This document shows, in pieces, positions 55,602-64,000 of a stretch of 64,000 bases of DNA (position 1 is its first letter; every line of letters starts with the position of its first letter). A model generated the notes under the pieces. That model made no database searches. It was not told the origin of the DNA and was given only the letters and a program-made list of their open reading frames with translations. This DNA comes from Bacteroidaceae bacterium (GTDB taxonomy: Bacteria; Bacteroidota; Bacteroidia; Bacteroidales; Bacteroidaceae): positions 1 through 64,000 of the forward strand of contig JAFYOS010000013.1 of NCBI GenBank assembly GCA_017560125.1, in the 5' to 3' direction. A program made the translations under genes and the position numbers.

Positions 55602-57581
55602 TTAGTGCCTATCCTCGGGCTTCAACGGGTCGCTGACTATGTGCAGCGGGACAAGTTCTATGTAATCCAAATTAAAAGATTGAGCACCGCTCAGAATCTC
55701 GCCTACATTTCTGAATCGTATCCAATGCTCTTTACCGTCAAAATATTGACGGGTAACAATACGCCTTATATGTGCATTATGATGACGTGCTAAAATTTTA
55801 AGACCGGAACTTGTTCCATAGTAGCAATCGGGCGCTTTCATGTATCCGAGATTTCGCATCAATTTGTCGTTCTCAACGCCATCGTCATACGTCTGTGCAT
55901 CGGGCACTGCTCCTTTGCTGACATACAAGTTGGTAACACCTATGTCTTCGGGACGAGAAGCGACTTTACCGTCAATATATATCTGAACCAATAAGCGTCC
56001 GCGATTCATTTCGTCATATTTACTATCGCTATAGTCTGTCCCATATCCGAAACGGATCTCGTATGTTCGCGACGGCAATGGCGGTATTCTGAATGAAATA
56101 TCAAAATTTCCTTGTAATACCAAGCAATCACGGAAGTAATAACTAAATATTGTTGTCTGCACAAACCCTTCTCTTAATTTCATTGATTTACTATATCCAT
56201 CGGGAAGTGCTATGTAAATCATATTTTCGTCTCTGCAAACATATCTTATTCCGTTGCTGGCAAGTTCGGGCATCAGCGAGAAAACATCTATTCTTATGCG
56301 CTCGTTCAGGATGTTGCCTACCATTTCGTCCTCGTTGTATATGAGTATCTTGTCTATGGGATGAACTGTGCCGTTGGCTGCCATCTGGTCGAATTTTGCA
56401 TATTTCTCGTCGGAGTGTATGAACTCGGTGAGCGGTATCACACGCACATTTACATGGGGACGCATCGCTATGTTGTATGGCAATGCACGCTTGCTGTAAT
56501 TTATATATATGTTCAATCCGTCGGGAGTGCTCAGTGGCTTGATAACTTTCATCATCGTACCTTGCATTGTCTCGTAATAGTCGTAGCGGTCAGCATCTGC
56601 CGGCATATAATCGTCGTGATATGCATTGTGGCAGACAATTCTGTTATAGGCTATTTCGCGATTAAGAAAATGATAGGATACGAATTTGTGCAAAGCGTTG
56701 CGCGGGCTTTTGGTATTCTCTCTATCCTCTGTGCCGTACCACTTCTCGGCAAATGCCTTGAGGTCGGCAAGTGTATATATACCGTTGGCGTTGAACACTT
56801 CGTCGGTTTCAATGAAGCCTGTGTATTTATGGTACTTCGACTTGGGATAATATGTAAGCGAATGGTGGCCTGATGTCGGTGTAGGGTCCCATATATACGA
56901 CACATCCAAGTCCAGCACAAGCGAATCCTTGAAGCCAGTTACATTGAGCGCTTCGTTGAATATGCTGAAGAAATCGCACGAGGCTATCAGCTGTGGCACA
57001 TTCATCTCTACGGGGTCTATTGCCTTATCGACTATGTGTATTACGCCGTTCTCCACCTCGTTGTCGCCGTCGATGATTGCCGATTTATTGTTTACCATAA
57101 TGTAGAAGCGCTCGTCCACCACATCGTAGTTTATGCCAAGATAGCGGTCATTGAAATTGCGAGTGGCAAGTGCGCCCTCGCCCATGTCGGCTGTGTGATA
57201 GGCAAGGTTCAGCAGATGGCTGCGGGCTATTATTACCGCCATCGAGTCGCTAAGGTCCTCAATATTGGGCGAAGTGATTCCGGTATTTACAAAAACGGGG
57301 GAATTCTTTGTTGCCCAGTAGATGCTGTCCTGCTCTTGAATATATTTTTCCACTGCGTCGTTGTCGGGAAGGAACAGGGTGTATTGTCCGTATGTCTGCA
57401 ACAGCGAGAATAGTTCTGCACGTTTCAGCAGAGTGATAAAATGCGAATACTTCTCGCTGCGGTTAAGCATATAGTCCGCCACCGTCTCGCCTGTAAAGGT
57501 GTAACGGTTACTCTTGTCGATGTCGTCGCTGCAAGCGACCATTGACAGCACCAATGCTAATATGTGGAATATTCGTTTCAT
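55602..57581 (-). CDS. Fasciclin-domain lipoprotein (intact copy)
   Basis: A 659-residue lipoprotein (lipobox MVAC, Cys ~17). Two fasciclin (FAS1) domains are seen at ~28-190 and ~192-420: each ends with the FAS1 H2-type motif (NGVIHIVDKAI; NGTVHPIDKIL) and has YTLFLPDNDAVEKY-like strand-helix units. A C-terminal beta-rich module (~430-659) follows, with RTYEIRFGYG and YIDGKVASRP, resembling a carbohydrate-binding sandwich. Its role is probably adhesion or glycan contact at the surface. It lies 5 bases after its frameshifted paralogue, with about the same layout and end (PEDRH). Confidence 0.85.
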   Translation of the reverse strand: MKRIFHILALVLSMVACSDDIDKSNRYTFTGETVADYMLNRSEKYSHFITLLKRAELFSLLQTYGQYTLFLPDNDAVEKYIQEQDSIYWATKNSPVFVNTGITSPNIEDLSDSMAVIIARSHLLNLAYHTADMGEGALATRNFNDRYLGINYDVVDERFYIMVNNKSAIIDGDNEVENGVIHIVDKAIDPVEMNVPQLIASCDFFSIFNEALNVTGFKDSLVLDLDVSYIWDPTPTSGHHSLTYYPKSKYHKYTGFIETDEVFNANGIYTLADLKAFAEKWYGTEDRENTKSPRNALHKFVSYHFLNREIAYNRIVCHNAYHDDYMPADADRYDYYETMQGTMMKVIKPLSTPDGLNIYINYSKRALPYNIAMRPHVNVRVIPLTEFIHSDEKYAKFDQMAANGTVHPIDKILIYNEDEMVGNILNERIRIDVFSLMPELASNGIRYVCRDENMIYIALPDGYSKSMKLREGFVQTTIFSYYFRDCLVLQGNFDISFRIPPLPSRTYEIRFGYGTDYSDSKYDEMNRGRLLVQIYIDGKVASRPEDIGVTNLYVSKGAVPDAQTYDDGVENDKLMRNLGYMKAPDCYYGTSSGLKILARHHNAHIRRIVTRQYFDGKEHWIRFRNVGEILSGAQSFNLDYIELVPLHIVSDPLKPEDRH

Positions 57582-57586
57582 TTCGT

Positions 57587-58183
57587 TTAATACCTATCCT
57601 CGGGCACTAACGGGTCATTTACAATGTGCAGCGGCACAAATTCCAAAAAATCCAAGTAATGAGAGGTAGGATAATCACTTATAAGACGGAACCTGATTTT
57701 GTGACGGTCTGCATCGAGATATTTCCTGGTGATGATTTTCCTAATATGGCCGAGCCAGTGCCTTGCCGGCACATGCTGACCGTTAAGAAACACCAGCGGA
57801 GCTTTCATCCACCCCACATTGCGCATTAGCTTGTCGTTTTCAACGCCATTATCATATGTGAGACTATCTTCTACTCGACCGGTATATTCATTCGGTTCGC
57901 CAAACGGCAATCCTTCGACCTTACCATCTATATACACCTGCATTGGCCCTATCTTGTATATGCTGTGAGCGGTTTCTCGCGGCTTAAATCCCAGGCGTAT
58001 CTCGTAAACACGAGGAGGCAACGGAGGAAGCGTAAATTCCACATCGAAAAATCCCTCTAATCCAATCACATCCAAATTGTAGGCCGACGAAAGGCCCAAA
58101 GTCATCAGTACATCACCACTCCTGATGTTTACCTTCTCGCTATATCCCTTAGGCAAACATGGCAAACCTATTGTATATCTCAC
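57587..58183 (-). pseudogene. C-terminal part of a frameshifted fasciclin lipoprotein
   Basis: This 198-residue ORF aligns with the last ~195 residues of the intact neighbour (VYEIRLGFKPRET, QVYIDGKVEGLP, KIITRKYLDADRHKIRF, LEFVPLHIVNDPLVPEDRY). It lacks a signal peptide and starts with GTG, whose bases overlap the preceding stop (GTGA). It is therefore the detached end of the next gene, either a genuine mutation, a reinitiation product, or a sequencing error. One lost base relative to the paralogue explains the shift. Confidence 0.8.
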
Positions 58184-59532
58184 GTGTTGCTCGACAATTC
58201 AGGAATGAGGCTTAAAAAATCTATTCTTATGCGCTCATCAAGAATGTTGCCCACCATTTCATCTTCGTTATACAGCAAAATTTTGTCTATAGGATGTACA
58301 ATGCCATTGCTTGCCATCTGGTCGAATAGGGCATATCTTTCGTTCACCTTCACAAATTCGGTGAGCGGAATAACGCGCACGCTAATATGATTGCGCAGTT
58401 CAATATTGTACGGCAATTTACGCTTGCTGTAGTTTATATATGTATCCAGGCCATCGGGCGTGCTATATGGTTTTGTCACCTTCATCATCGGTCCCATCAT
58501 TGTTTCGAAGTAGTCGTAGCGATCGTATATCGTCGGCATATATTCATCGAAACCCGAATGCACGCCATAGGGGACAATCTTGTTGTAGGACAATTCGCGC
58601 TCTACAAAATGGTAGGCCACAAATTTGTAAAGTGCATTTTTCGGGTTCTTATAGTCGCCTTTCGCCTCGATGCCGTACCATTTCTCGGCAAAGGAGATAA
58701 GGTCGTCTATATCATATATTCCATGCTCTTTGAACACCTCGTCGGGTTCCACAAAACCTGTATATTTGAAAAATCGCGTCTCAGGGGCATAATAGACATA
58801 CTGAGGCAGCAGATAATCGTGTACCTTGTATTGCGTATGATCATAAGTAGGATCAAGGTCCTTTTTCAGCGAATCGGCAAAGCAGGTCAGATTCATAGCC
58901 GATGCGAAAATCTTGAAAAAAGGCGTCGCCTGTATCAGTTGGGGGACATCTTTCGTCGATGGATCGACAACCCTATCGACGAGGTGAACAATTCCATTCT
59001 CCACCTCGTTGTCGCCACCGATGATTGCAGCGCTGTTGTTGAGCATTATGTAGAAACGCTCATCCCTTACTACGTAGTTTACGCCCAACAATCGCCTATT
59101 GAAATTGCGGGCGTTAAGCGCACCTTCGCCCATCTCAGCTGTGCGGCACTTTGCATCCAGTACATGATTGCGGGCAATCACATTAGCCATTGAATCGCTC
59201 AGCTCCTCTATAAGTGGCGAAGTAACGCCAGTCCACACGGGAGCTTCGGTATCTTTTGTAGTCCAATAGATGCTGTCCTGCTCGTGCAGAAACCTTTCTA
59301 TAGCCGCGTTATCGGGCAGGAACAGAGTGTATTGCCCATAGGTCTGTAACAACGAGAACACCTCTGCTTGCTTAAGCATGGTAATAAAATGCGAATAACT
59401 ATCGCTACGATTGAGCAAATAGTCGGCCAGCGTTTCACCCGTGAAGGTGAAGCGGTTGCTCTTATCTATGTCATCGGTGCAAGCAACCATCGACAGCGCC
59501 AATGCTAGTATGTAAATAAATCTTCTCATCAA
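58180..59532 (-). CDS. Fasciclin-domain lipoprotein, N-terminal part (frameshifted)
   Basis: A 450-residue ORF parallel to residues 1-450 of the downstream intact paralogue: lipobox MVAC, FAS1 domain 1 (~28-190, ending NGIVHLVDRVV) and domain 2 (~192-420, ending NGIVHPIDKILLYNEDEM). It stops at TGA after ELSSNT, where the paralogue continues ELASNGIRY. Both FAS1 domains remain complete, so a shortened secreted protein is possible. A promoter box lies at 59673-59680 and a G9 run (minus strand) lies in the leader. Confidence 0.82.
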   Translation of the reverse strand: MMRRFIYILALALSMVACTDDIDKSNRFTFTGETLADYLLNRSDSYSHFITMLKQAEVFSLLQTYGQYTLFLPDNAAIERFLHEQDSIYWTTKDTEAPVWTGVTSPLIEELSDSMANVIARNHVLDAKCRTAEMGEGALNARNFNRRLLGVNYVVRDERFYIMLNNSAAIIGGDNEVENGIVHLVDRVVDPSTKDVPQLIQATPFFKIFASAMNLTCFADSLKKDLDPTYDHTQYKVHDYLLPQYVYYAPETRFFKYTGFVEPDEVFKEHGIYDIDDLISFAEKWYGIEAKGDYKNPKNALYKFVAYHFVERELSYNKIVPYGVHSGFDEYMPTIYDRYDYFETMMGPMMKVTKPYSTPDGLDTYINYSKRKLPYNIELRNHISVRVIPLTEFVKVNERYALFDQMASNGIVHPIDKILLYNEDEMVGNILDERIRIDFLSLIPELSSNT

Positions 59533-59771
59533 CTGCCATACATTTCAGAGGATGGGATTTTGTCAATATTTTTACAACTGATATCCAAAGGATTTACCCC
59601 CCCCCGATTTAACATCACTTAACAATACACTATTGTATGGTCAGCAACGCTTATTACACCACCATACATAGGCAAATATATAAGTAATGAATAATAGTTG
59701 CTATAAATAGGAATAATTTTTACTAAAAAAGTTGCACCATTCATCACAACTTCCCGCATTATCGACACAAA
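59533..59771 (-). promoter_or_regulatory. Leader and promoter region of the fasciclin genes
   Basis: The -7 box TATATTTG lies at 59673-59680 on the minus strand. The leader holds a run of nine G (minus strand; C9 at 59597-59605) and a short inverted repeat ACAATA-cac-TATTGT at 59622-59636. The 170 bases upstream of the box to the rpmB-operon terminator are AT-rich and carry no gene I can support. Confidence 0.55.
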
Positions 59772-59940
59772 ATGAACAATGTGCGCATTTTATTGAGAAA
59801 ATTGTCGCTTACAAATAGGCATAACCGTGGATTTACACATTGCGCCACAAGCACGAGCAGCGCCATTGCCAGCCTAACACCAAAGCCAACGGTAAGACGC
59901 ATTTGTAAATATTTTTCAAACAAAAAGATGGGTATAAAAA

Positions 59941-59976
59941 AAGAAAAACGACAACCATGCGGTTGTCGTTTTTCTT
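59941..59976 (-). terminator. Terminator of rpmB-rpmG-DUF4295
   Basis: AAGAAAAACGACAACC / GGTTGTCGTTTTTCTT, a perfect 16-bp stem with a 4-base loop, flanked by A and T tracts. It lies 24 bases past the DUF4295 stop. Confidence 0.93.
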
Positions 59977-59999
59977 TTATATTGCTATTTAATGCAAGC

Positions 60000-60152
60000 T
60001 TATTTCTTCAAAGCCTCATCTGCCTTTGTCTGGGGAAGAATCTCCTCAGCAAACATATAAGCACCGGTCTTGGGTGATTTTACCATCTTAACCACTTTAA
60101 CAAACTTCTCTTTGTTACCGGTCTGAAGTGTTGCAACTGCTTTCTTTGCCAT
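60000..60152 (-). CDS. DUF4295 family protein, 50 residues
   Basis: A very short gene, ATG at 60152 to TAA at 60000: a 50-residue basic protein beginning MAKKAVATLQTGNKEKFVK and ending with TKADEALKK. This is the DUF4295 family, found beside rpmB and rpmG in Bacteroidota. Its function is unknown, but its basic charge and partners suggest association with the ribosome. It begins 9 bases after rpmG and shares its terminator. Typical genomes have ftsY next; here a fasciclin locus follows instead. Confidence 0.9.
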   Translation of the reverse strand: MAKKAVATLQTGNKEKFVKVVKMVKSPKTGAYMFAEEILPQTKADEALKK

Positions 60153-60161
60153 AGTCTGTTA

Positions 60162-60350
60162 TTACTTAATTTCTTTGTGAACTGTTACCTTCTTCAAATA
60201 AGGATTGTATTTCTTCAACTCCAAACGCTCAGTTGTGTTTTTACGGTTCTTTGTTGTTATGTAACGAGACATACCGGGAACACCACTGTTCTTCTGCTCT
60301 GTACATTCAAGTATTACCTGAACGCGATTACCTTTTACTTTCTTAGCCAT
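60162..60350 (-). CDS. rpmG: 50S ribosomal protein L33
   Basis: A 62-residue L33 with [15 protein letters not shown] and [31 protein letters not shown] is the C-terminus. Only one Cys is visible, so this is the zinc-free (C-minus) form. It follows rpmB by 20 bases. L33 sits near the E site of the large subunit and is not essential in most species. Confidence 0.95.
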   Translation of the reverse strand: MAKKVKGNRVQVILECTEQKNSGVPGMSRYITTKNRKNTTERLELKKYNPYLKKVTVHKEIK

Positions 60351-60370
60351 AACTTTTCTCCTTACTACTT

Positions 60371-60634
60371 TTAAGCGTCAAGTACTTTAATATCTTTCCA
60401 TGCTACAAAGCCTTTGCTTACAGCCTCCTTCAAAGCTGCATCAAGACCTACACGGTTGATAATTCTTAACCCCGCTGCACTCACGCGCAACTGAATCCAA
60501 CAATCTTCTTCTACATAGAAGAACTTCTTAATAAACAAGTTCACATTGAAAAGACGCTTTGTTCTTCTCTTTGAGTGTGATACATTGTTACCCACCATGG
60601 CTGTTTTACCGGTGATTTGACAAATTTTAGACAT
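60371..60634 (-). CDS. rpmB: 50S ribosomal protein L28
   Basis: An 87-residue L28 with [35 protein letters not shown] and [20 protein letters not shown]. The Cys-poor form lacks the zinc ligands found in some relatives. It is the first gene of the unit rpmB-rpmG-DUF4295, with a complete promoter upstream. Confidence 0.95.
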   Translation of the reverse strand: MSKICQITGKTAMVGNNVSHSKRRTKRLFNVNLFIKKFFYVEEDCWIQLRVSAAGLRIINRVGLDAALKEAVSKGFVAWKDIKVLDA

Positions 60635-60685
60635 TGCTATATATTTTTTGTTTTAATTCTATAAATACTCCACTCTAACAGGGTG

Positions 60686-60717
60686 CAAAATTACTACTTT
60701 TGCCTCAATCATGCAAA
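60686..60717 (-). promoter_or_regulatory. Promoter of rpmB-rpmG-DUF4295
   Basis: On the minus strand TTTG (60714-60717), a 20-base spacer and TAATTTTG (60686-60693), about 50 bases before the rpmB ATG. Confidence 0.87.
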
Positions 60718-60753
60718 CAAAACAGTAATTATTTTCTTATTTTTCGTAAATAG

Positions 60754-61245
60754 TTAATATTCACACGCTAAACCGAGGAGTTCAGACAATGTTTTTTCGA
60801 CCGTAGCCCCAATATTAGCCATGCGACCGTGGTCGGGAAGCCGCAACAGGGAGGTAACCACCCTGCCTTTTACATAAAAGGCCACCCACACTGTGCCCAC
60901 CGGTTTATCGGGCGAGCCACCGCCTGGGCCTGCCACGCCCGAGGTTGCAACAGCACAATCGCTGTTGGTTGCACGAGCCACTCCTTGCACCATTTCGCGC
61001 ACGGTCTGTTCGCTCACTGCGCCATAGGCTTGCAGTGTATCGTCGGAGACACCAAGAAGCGAGCGCTTCACTTCGTTGGCATAGGCCACAACCGCCCCTT
61101 TGAATACATCGGAGCTACCGGGAACCGATGTAATAGCCGCTGCAATAGCACCACCCGTACAGCTCTCGGCCGTAGAGAGGCTGAGCCCTTTTGCGCGAAG
61201 CACGCCTATGAGCTCGGCAGCCAATTCGGTAACCACTGCGCTCAT
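60754..61245 (-). CDS. pncC: CinA-type nicotinamide-nucleotide amidase
   Basis: A 163-residue stand-alone CinA C-terminal domain. PncC deamidates NMN to nicotinate mononucleotide, recycling NAD by-products. The conserved [16 protein letters not shown] near residue 25 and [20 protein letters not shown] are typical. Length matches single-domain members. It begins 6 bases after tsaD, and the pair is co-transcribed in related genomes too. Confidence 0.93.
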   Translation of the reverse strand: MSAVVTELAAELIGVLRAKGLSLSTAESCTGGAIAAAITSVPGSSDVFKGAVVAYANEVKRSLLGVSDDTLQAYGAVSEQTVREMVQGVARATNSDCAVATSGVAGPGGGSPDKPVGTVWVAFYVKGRVVTSLLRLPDHGRMANIGATVEKTLSELLGLACEY

Positions 61246-61251
61246 ACCTTA

Positions 61252-62289
61252 TTATAATACGGTTCGGGTGAACGCCGGCTTGTCCATGCTGCAAAATTCG
61301 CCATCGAGGAATTTGTAATATCCTATGATGCCTATCATCGCTGCATTGTCGGTGGTGAAACCAAATTTGGGTATAAAAATATCCCAGCCGTAGCGCTTGG
61401 CATAATCGGCATAGGCATTACGCAGAGCCGTATTGGCCGACACGCCACCCGACAGGGCTATACGTTTTATTTTCAGAGCCTTGGAAGCCTTGTAGAGCTT
61501 ATCCATGAGGACAGCTACCACGGTTGCTTCGAACGAGGCCGCAAGGTCGTTTATGTGCTTCTCTACATAGTTCTCGTCCTCGGCAACAAGCTTGCGCAAC
61601 GTATAGAGGAACGATGTTTTCAGACCGCTGAAGCTATAATCGAAGCCGGGTATATGGGGCTTGCTGAAGGCATAGGCCGCGGGATTGCCCTGACGGGCCA
61701 AACGGTCGATAATGGGACCGCCCGGATATCCGAGCCCCATAATTTTGGCACATTTGTCGATTGCCTCGCCTGCCGCATCGTCGATGGTCTGGCCTATGAT
61801 CTCCATATCTTTGTAGCTGTTAACCTTCACTATTTGTGAATTGCCACCCGAAACCATTAGGCATAGGAAGGGAAATTCTGGCGATTTATGCTCCACGCCC
61901 TCCTCTTTTATAAAATGGGCCATTATATGTCCCTGCAAATGGTTGACCTCGACCATGGGAATACCCAACGAGGCCGCCAGTCCCTTGGCAAACGAAACGC
62001 CCACCAGCAGCGAGCCCATGAGGCCGGGGCCGCGGGTGAAGGCAATGGCGCTGAGCATATCCTTGGAAATGCCGGCATTCTTGAGCGCCGCATCCACCAC
62101 GGGAACAATATTCTGCTCGTGGGCACGCGAAGCAAGCTCGGGCACCACACCGCCATACTGCTCGTGCACAGCCTGTCCGGCTGTCACATTCGAAAGCACC
62201 ACGTCGTTGCACATAACTGCCGCCGACGTATCGTCGCACGACGACTCAATCGCCAATATATATACTTTGTTATCTTTTATTTCTGACAT
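61252..62289 (-). CDS. tsaD: tRNA N6-adenosine threonylcarbamoyltransferase
   Basis: TsaD transfers the threonylcarbamoyl group to A37 of tRNAs reading ANN codons, together with TsaB, TsaC and TsaE. The 345-residue protein has the ASKHA-fold signature ILAIESSCDDTSAAV, the metal-binding HEQNIVPV and HLQGHI motifs, and KTSFLYTLRKLVAE. ALSGGVSANTALRNAY is also typical. Length is normal. The promoter box lies upstream at 62330-62337, shared with the divergent gene. Confidence 0.97.
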   Translation of the reverse strand: MSEIKDNKVYILAIESSCDDTSAAVMCNDVVLSNVTAGQAVHEQYGGVVPELASRAHEQNIVPVVDAALKNAGISKDMLSAIAFTRGPGLMGSLLVGVSFAKGLAASLGIPMVEVNHLQGHIMAHFIKEEGVEHKSPEFPFLCLMVSGGNSQIVKVNSYKDMEIIGQTIDDAAGEAIDKCAKIMGLGYPGGPIIDRLARQGNPAAYAFSKPHIPGFDYSFSGLKTSFLYTLRKLVAEDENYVEKHINDLAASFEATVVAVLMDKLYKASKALKIKRIALSGGVSANTALRNAYADYAKRYGWDIFIPKFGFTTDNAAMIGIIGYYKFLDGEFCSMDKPAFTRTVL

Positions 62290-62329
62290 AATCTACCGCT
62301 TCGATAAAACAGGTACAAAAAATCGTTTA

Positions 62330-62337
62330 CAAAAGTA
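62330..62337 (-). promoter_or_regulatory. -7 box of tsaD-pncC promoter
   Basis: TACTTTTG on the minus strand lies 41 bases before the tsaD ATG. On the plus strand a TAACTTTA at 62359-62366 could serve the divergent FemAB-like gene. Confidence 0.65.
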
Positions 62338-62388
62338 CAATATAATTTCATTATTTAGTAACTTTACATCGAAGAATATTAGAAACCA

Positions 62389-63372
62389 ATGATACGAATA
62401 GAGCAATATAGGAGCGGCGACAAGCTGCCCGAGCTGTCCGATGGCATATATTTCCACTCGGGCGAGTTCTTTCATGTGCTCGAAAAATCGCCCGGCATAA
62501 AACCCGTGATGTTCGTAGCCTACGACGACCGAGAGGAGCTCGGGCACATGCTCGTCATGCTCAAGAGGGACATGCGCATCGTCCCGCCCGGCATATTCCA
62601 CTGGTGCAGCGTATATGGCGACGGAGTATATAGCGACAAGGCCGACGTCAACGATGTATTGCGCCTGTTCATGGAGAGGCTGAAGAAAATGCTTGGCTTC
62701 AAATATTCGTTTATCGAGGCGCGAAACATAGCCGACCCACGCAACACCTACCGCACATTCAGTCGCATGGGATTTGCGCCCCGCAACGACAGCCGCATAT
62801 ACATTTCGCTCCACAGCCGTGCACCCGAGGAGCGATTGTCGCGCGCCTATCGCACACACATACGCCGAGCCATGGCACGCGGCGTCACCTACCACATGGC
62901 CACCGACGCCAAGGAGATAGAGCAAGGCATAAAATTGCTGAAAAGATACTACGCATCGAAGATTACACGCTATTTCGCCCCCGAAAAACTACTGCTCGGC
63001 ATGCTGCTCGACGACAACGACCAAAGCCCCTGCGCACGCATGTTCACTGTATATAACCGCGACGGCAAAATGATTGGATGCTCCATATGCCTGCAATCGG
63101 GCGACAGGGCCTACCTGCTCTACCACTGCGGACTGCGCAAAAGCCACCATCTGCTCTACCCGGGCATAATGTCGGTGTGGGCAGCCATAAAAGACACACA
63201 CGAAAGAGGCGTATCGCACTTCGAATTCGTCGTATCGGGCGTACCACTGAACCGCCACATCGGCTACAGAAATTTCTTGCTCAATTTCGGCGGCAAGCAG
63301 ATAAGCACGCTGCGATGGTATCGCACACGCTGGAGCTGGATAAATAAATTATTGCGCAAAATATACTTTTGA
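62389..63372 (+). CDS. FemAB/GNAT-like acyltransferase
   Basis: A 327-residue cytosolic protein resembling the FemAB-like double-GNAT family of Bacteroidota. Those enzymes transfer acyl or aminoacyl groups in cell-envelope or lipid A/aminolipid pathways. The second half has FTVYNRDGKMIGCSICL, AYLLYHCGLRK, and the C-terminal FEFVVSGVPLNRHIGYRNFLL and FGGKQISTLRWYRT, which is shared by the family. The substrate is unknown. The gene is divergent from tsaD and precedes a TonB receptor gene by 54 bases. Confidence 0.75.
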   Translation: MIRIEQYRSGDKLPELSDGIYFHSGEFFHVLEKSPGIKPVMFVAYDDREELGHMLVMLKRDMRIVPPGIFHWCSVYGDGVYSDKADVNDVLRLFMERLKKMLGFKYSFIEARNIADPRNTYRTFSRMGFAPRNDSRIYISLHSRAPEERLSRAYRTHIRRAMARGVTYHMATDAKEIEQGIKLLKRYYASKITRYFAPEKLLLGMLLDDNDQSPCARMFTVYNRDGKMIGCSICLQSGDRAYLLYHCGLRKSHHLLYPGIMSVWAAIKDTHERGVSHFEFVVSGVPLNRHIGYRNFLLNFGGKQISTLRWYRTRWSWINKLLRKIYF

Positions 63373-63426
63373 CCACATTTCTGCGTTAATAGAAAGTAAA
63401 GAGCAGCTGCTCACACTACCACAAAC

Positions 63427-64000
63427 ATGAAATACCGCACATTCCTACTATATATAATACTAACTACATTTGCCTTGAGCGCCACACAGGCACAAAAGGT
63501 AACCTTGCGCGGCACAGTGACCGACGACAAGGAAACCCCTATAGAGATTGCCGGAGTGCACATAGAGGGACAGGCCGCCGGCACCTTCACCGATCTAAAG
63601 GGACGCTACATGTTCACATGCGACAGCAGCGACAGCCTTGTTGTCGTATATTCCATGCTTGGCTACCAGACCAGAAAGAAGGTGCTGCGCAACCCCACTG
63701 ACACCGTAACGCTGAACGTGAAGCTGCCGGCAGCCGAGCAGACGCTCGAAGGCATAGAGATTGTGGATGAACAGCGACAACTGGGTGGCACGACAAAAAT
63801 AAAGACGCCCAAGCAGATGAGGCTGATGCCCGACGCAAGCGGCAACGGCGTAGAATCGCTGATAGCCACACAGGCCGGAGTGAGCTCGCACAACGAACTG
63901 AGCTCGCAATACAACGTGCGAGGCGGCAACTTCGACGAGAACAGCGTGTATGTAAACGGCGTAGAGATATACCGTCCGTTGCTCATACGCGCAGGACAGC
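63427..64000 (+). CDS. TonB-dependent receptor, N-terminal part (3' truncated)
   Basis: The frame from ATG 63427 is open to the window edge (191 codons). Residues 1-22 form a signal peptide (ALSATQAQ). A carboxypeptidase-regulatory-like domain (~25-105) follows with TLRGTVTDDKETPIEIAGV and FTDLKGRYMFTCD, then the start of the plug, with GVESLIATQAGVSSHNELS and YNVRGGNFDENSVYVNGVEI. This is the N-terminus of a non-SusC-type TonB-dependent outer-membrane receptor. Its substrate cannot be read. The gene is probably not co-transcribed with the FemAB-like gene but this cannot be settled. Confidence 0.9.
   Translation, partial: MKYRTFLLYIILTTFALSATQAQKVTLRGTVTDDKETPIEIAGVHIEGQAAGTFTDLKGRYMFTCDSSDSLVVVYSMLGYQTRKKVLRNPTDTVTLNVKLPAAEQTLEGIEIVDEQRQLGGTTKIKTPKQMRLMPDASGNGVESLIATQAGVSSHNELSSQYNVRGGNFDENSVYVNGVEIYRPLLIRAGQ

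Noticed and set aside
59772..60077. Plus-strand ORF of 101 codons across the DUF4295 terminator
   Set aside because: It reads through the strong terminator and antisense to DUF4295, has no recognisable protein features and low-complexity Lys/Arg/Cys composition.
1..64000. CRISPR arrays, insertion sequences, prophage or integron elements
   Set aside because: No regularly spaced repeats, transposase, integrase or phage structural genes were found on either strand.

Overview
The window reads as a chromosomal segment of an uncultured or unnamed member of the Bacteroidales (Bacteroidota). Support: Bacteroidota-type promoters (a TAnnTTTG box, sometimes with TTG or TTTG about 20 bases upstream) lie before many genes. 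Start codons mostly lack Shine-Dalgarno sequences. Lineage-typical genes are present: DUF4293, DUF4295, the Bacteroidota omega subunit, BamD, a DUF4922 fusion, fasciclin lipoproteins and an Nfn-like two-subunit fusion. The order tsaD-pncC-rpmB-rpmG-DUF4295 is also typical. I cannot name a genus. I saw no CRISPR array, insertion sequence, phage gene or rRNA; one tRNA is present.

Layout. 1-2.8 kb: a truncated TlpA-like thioredoxin, folD and a CapA-like protein run as one operon. 2.8-7.2 kb (minus): a BASS transporter with an M28 peptidase, then bamD-rpoZ-DUF4293. 7.4-15.7 kb: uvrB, thrA (minus), an unrecognised protein (minus), radA and a COG2509 flavoprotein. 15.8-26.8 kb (all minus): metA, an M13 peptidase, an ABC-F protein, a TPR protein, glnS, an EamA exporter and a SulP transporter. 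27-28.2 kb: an AT-rich orphan lipoprotein and tRNA-Leu(CAA). 28.2-30.9 kb: rplM-rpsI-rpsB-tsf with two structured leaders. 31-35 kb: rmuC, a WecA-like glycan initiator and a convergent GT4. 35.2-41.8 kb (minus): a four-gene unit MATE, GT2/DUF4922 fusion, SpoIID/LytB protein, NhaC. 42-49.4 kb: hpt, a beta-helix lipoprotein, pepD, a small membrane protein with a Skp-like lipoprotein, thioredoxin, and a Cthe_2159-type lipoprotein. 49.5-55.5 kb: an Nfn-like fusion and serS (minus), then an amidase with an MCE protein (plus). 55.6-59.5 kb (minus): tandem fasciclin lipoproteins, one frameshifted. 60-62.3 kb (minus): the rpmB and tsaD clusters. 62.4 kb to the end: a FemAB/GNAT-like protein and the start of a TonB-dependent receptor.

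Most of the window is housekeeping: translation, DNA repair, amino-acid and folate metabolism, envelope assembly. The most unusual parts are the MATE / GT2-DUF4922 / SpoIID / NhaC operon, the fasciclin pair with a G9 tract in its leader and a GTGA-type frameshift junction, and the uncharacterised folded leaders of rplM and rpsB. No clearly new defence or mobile system is visible.
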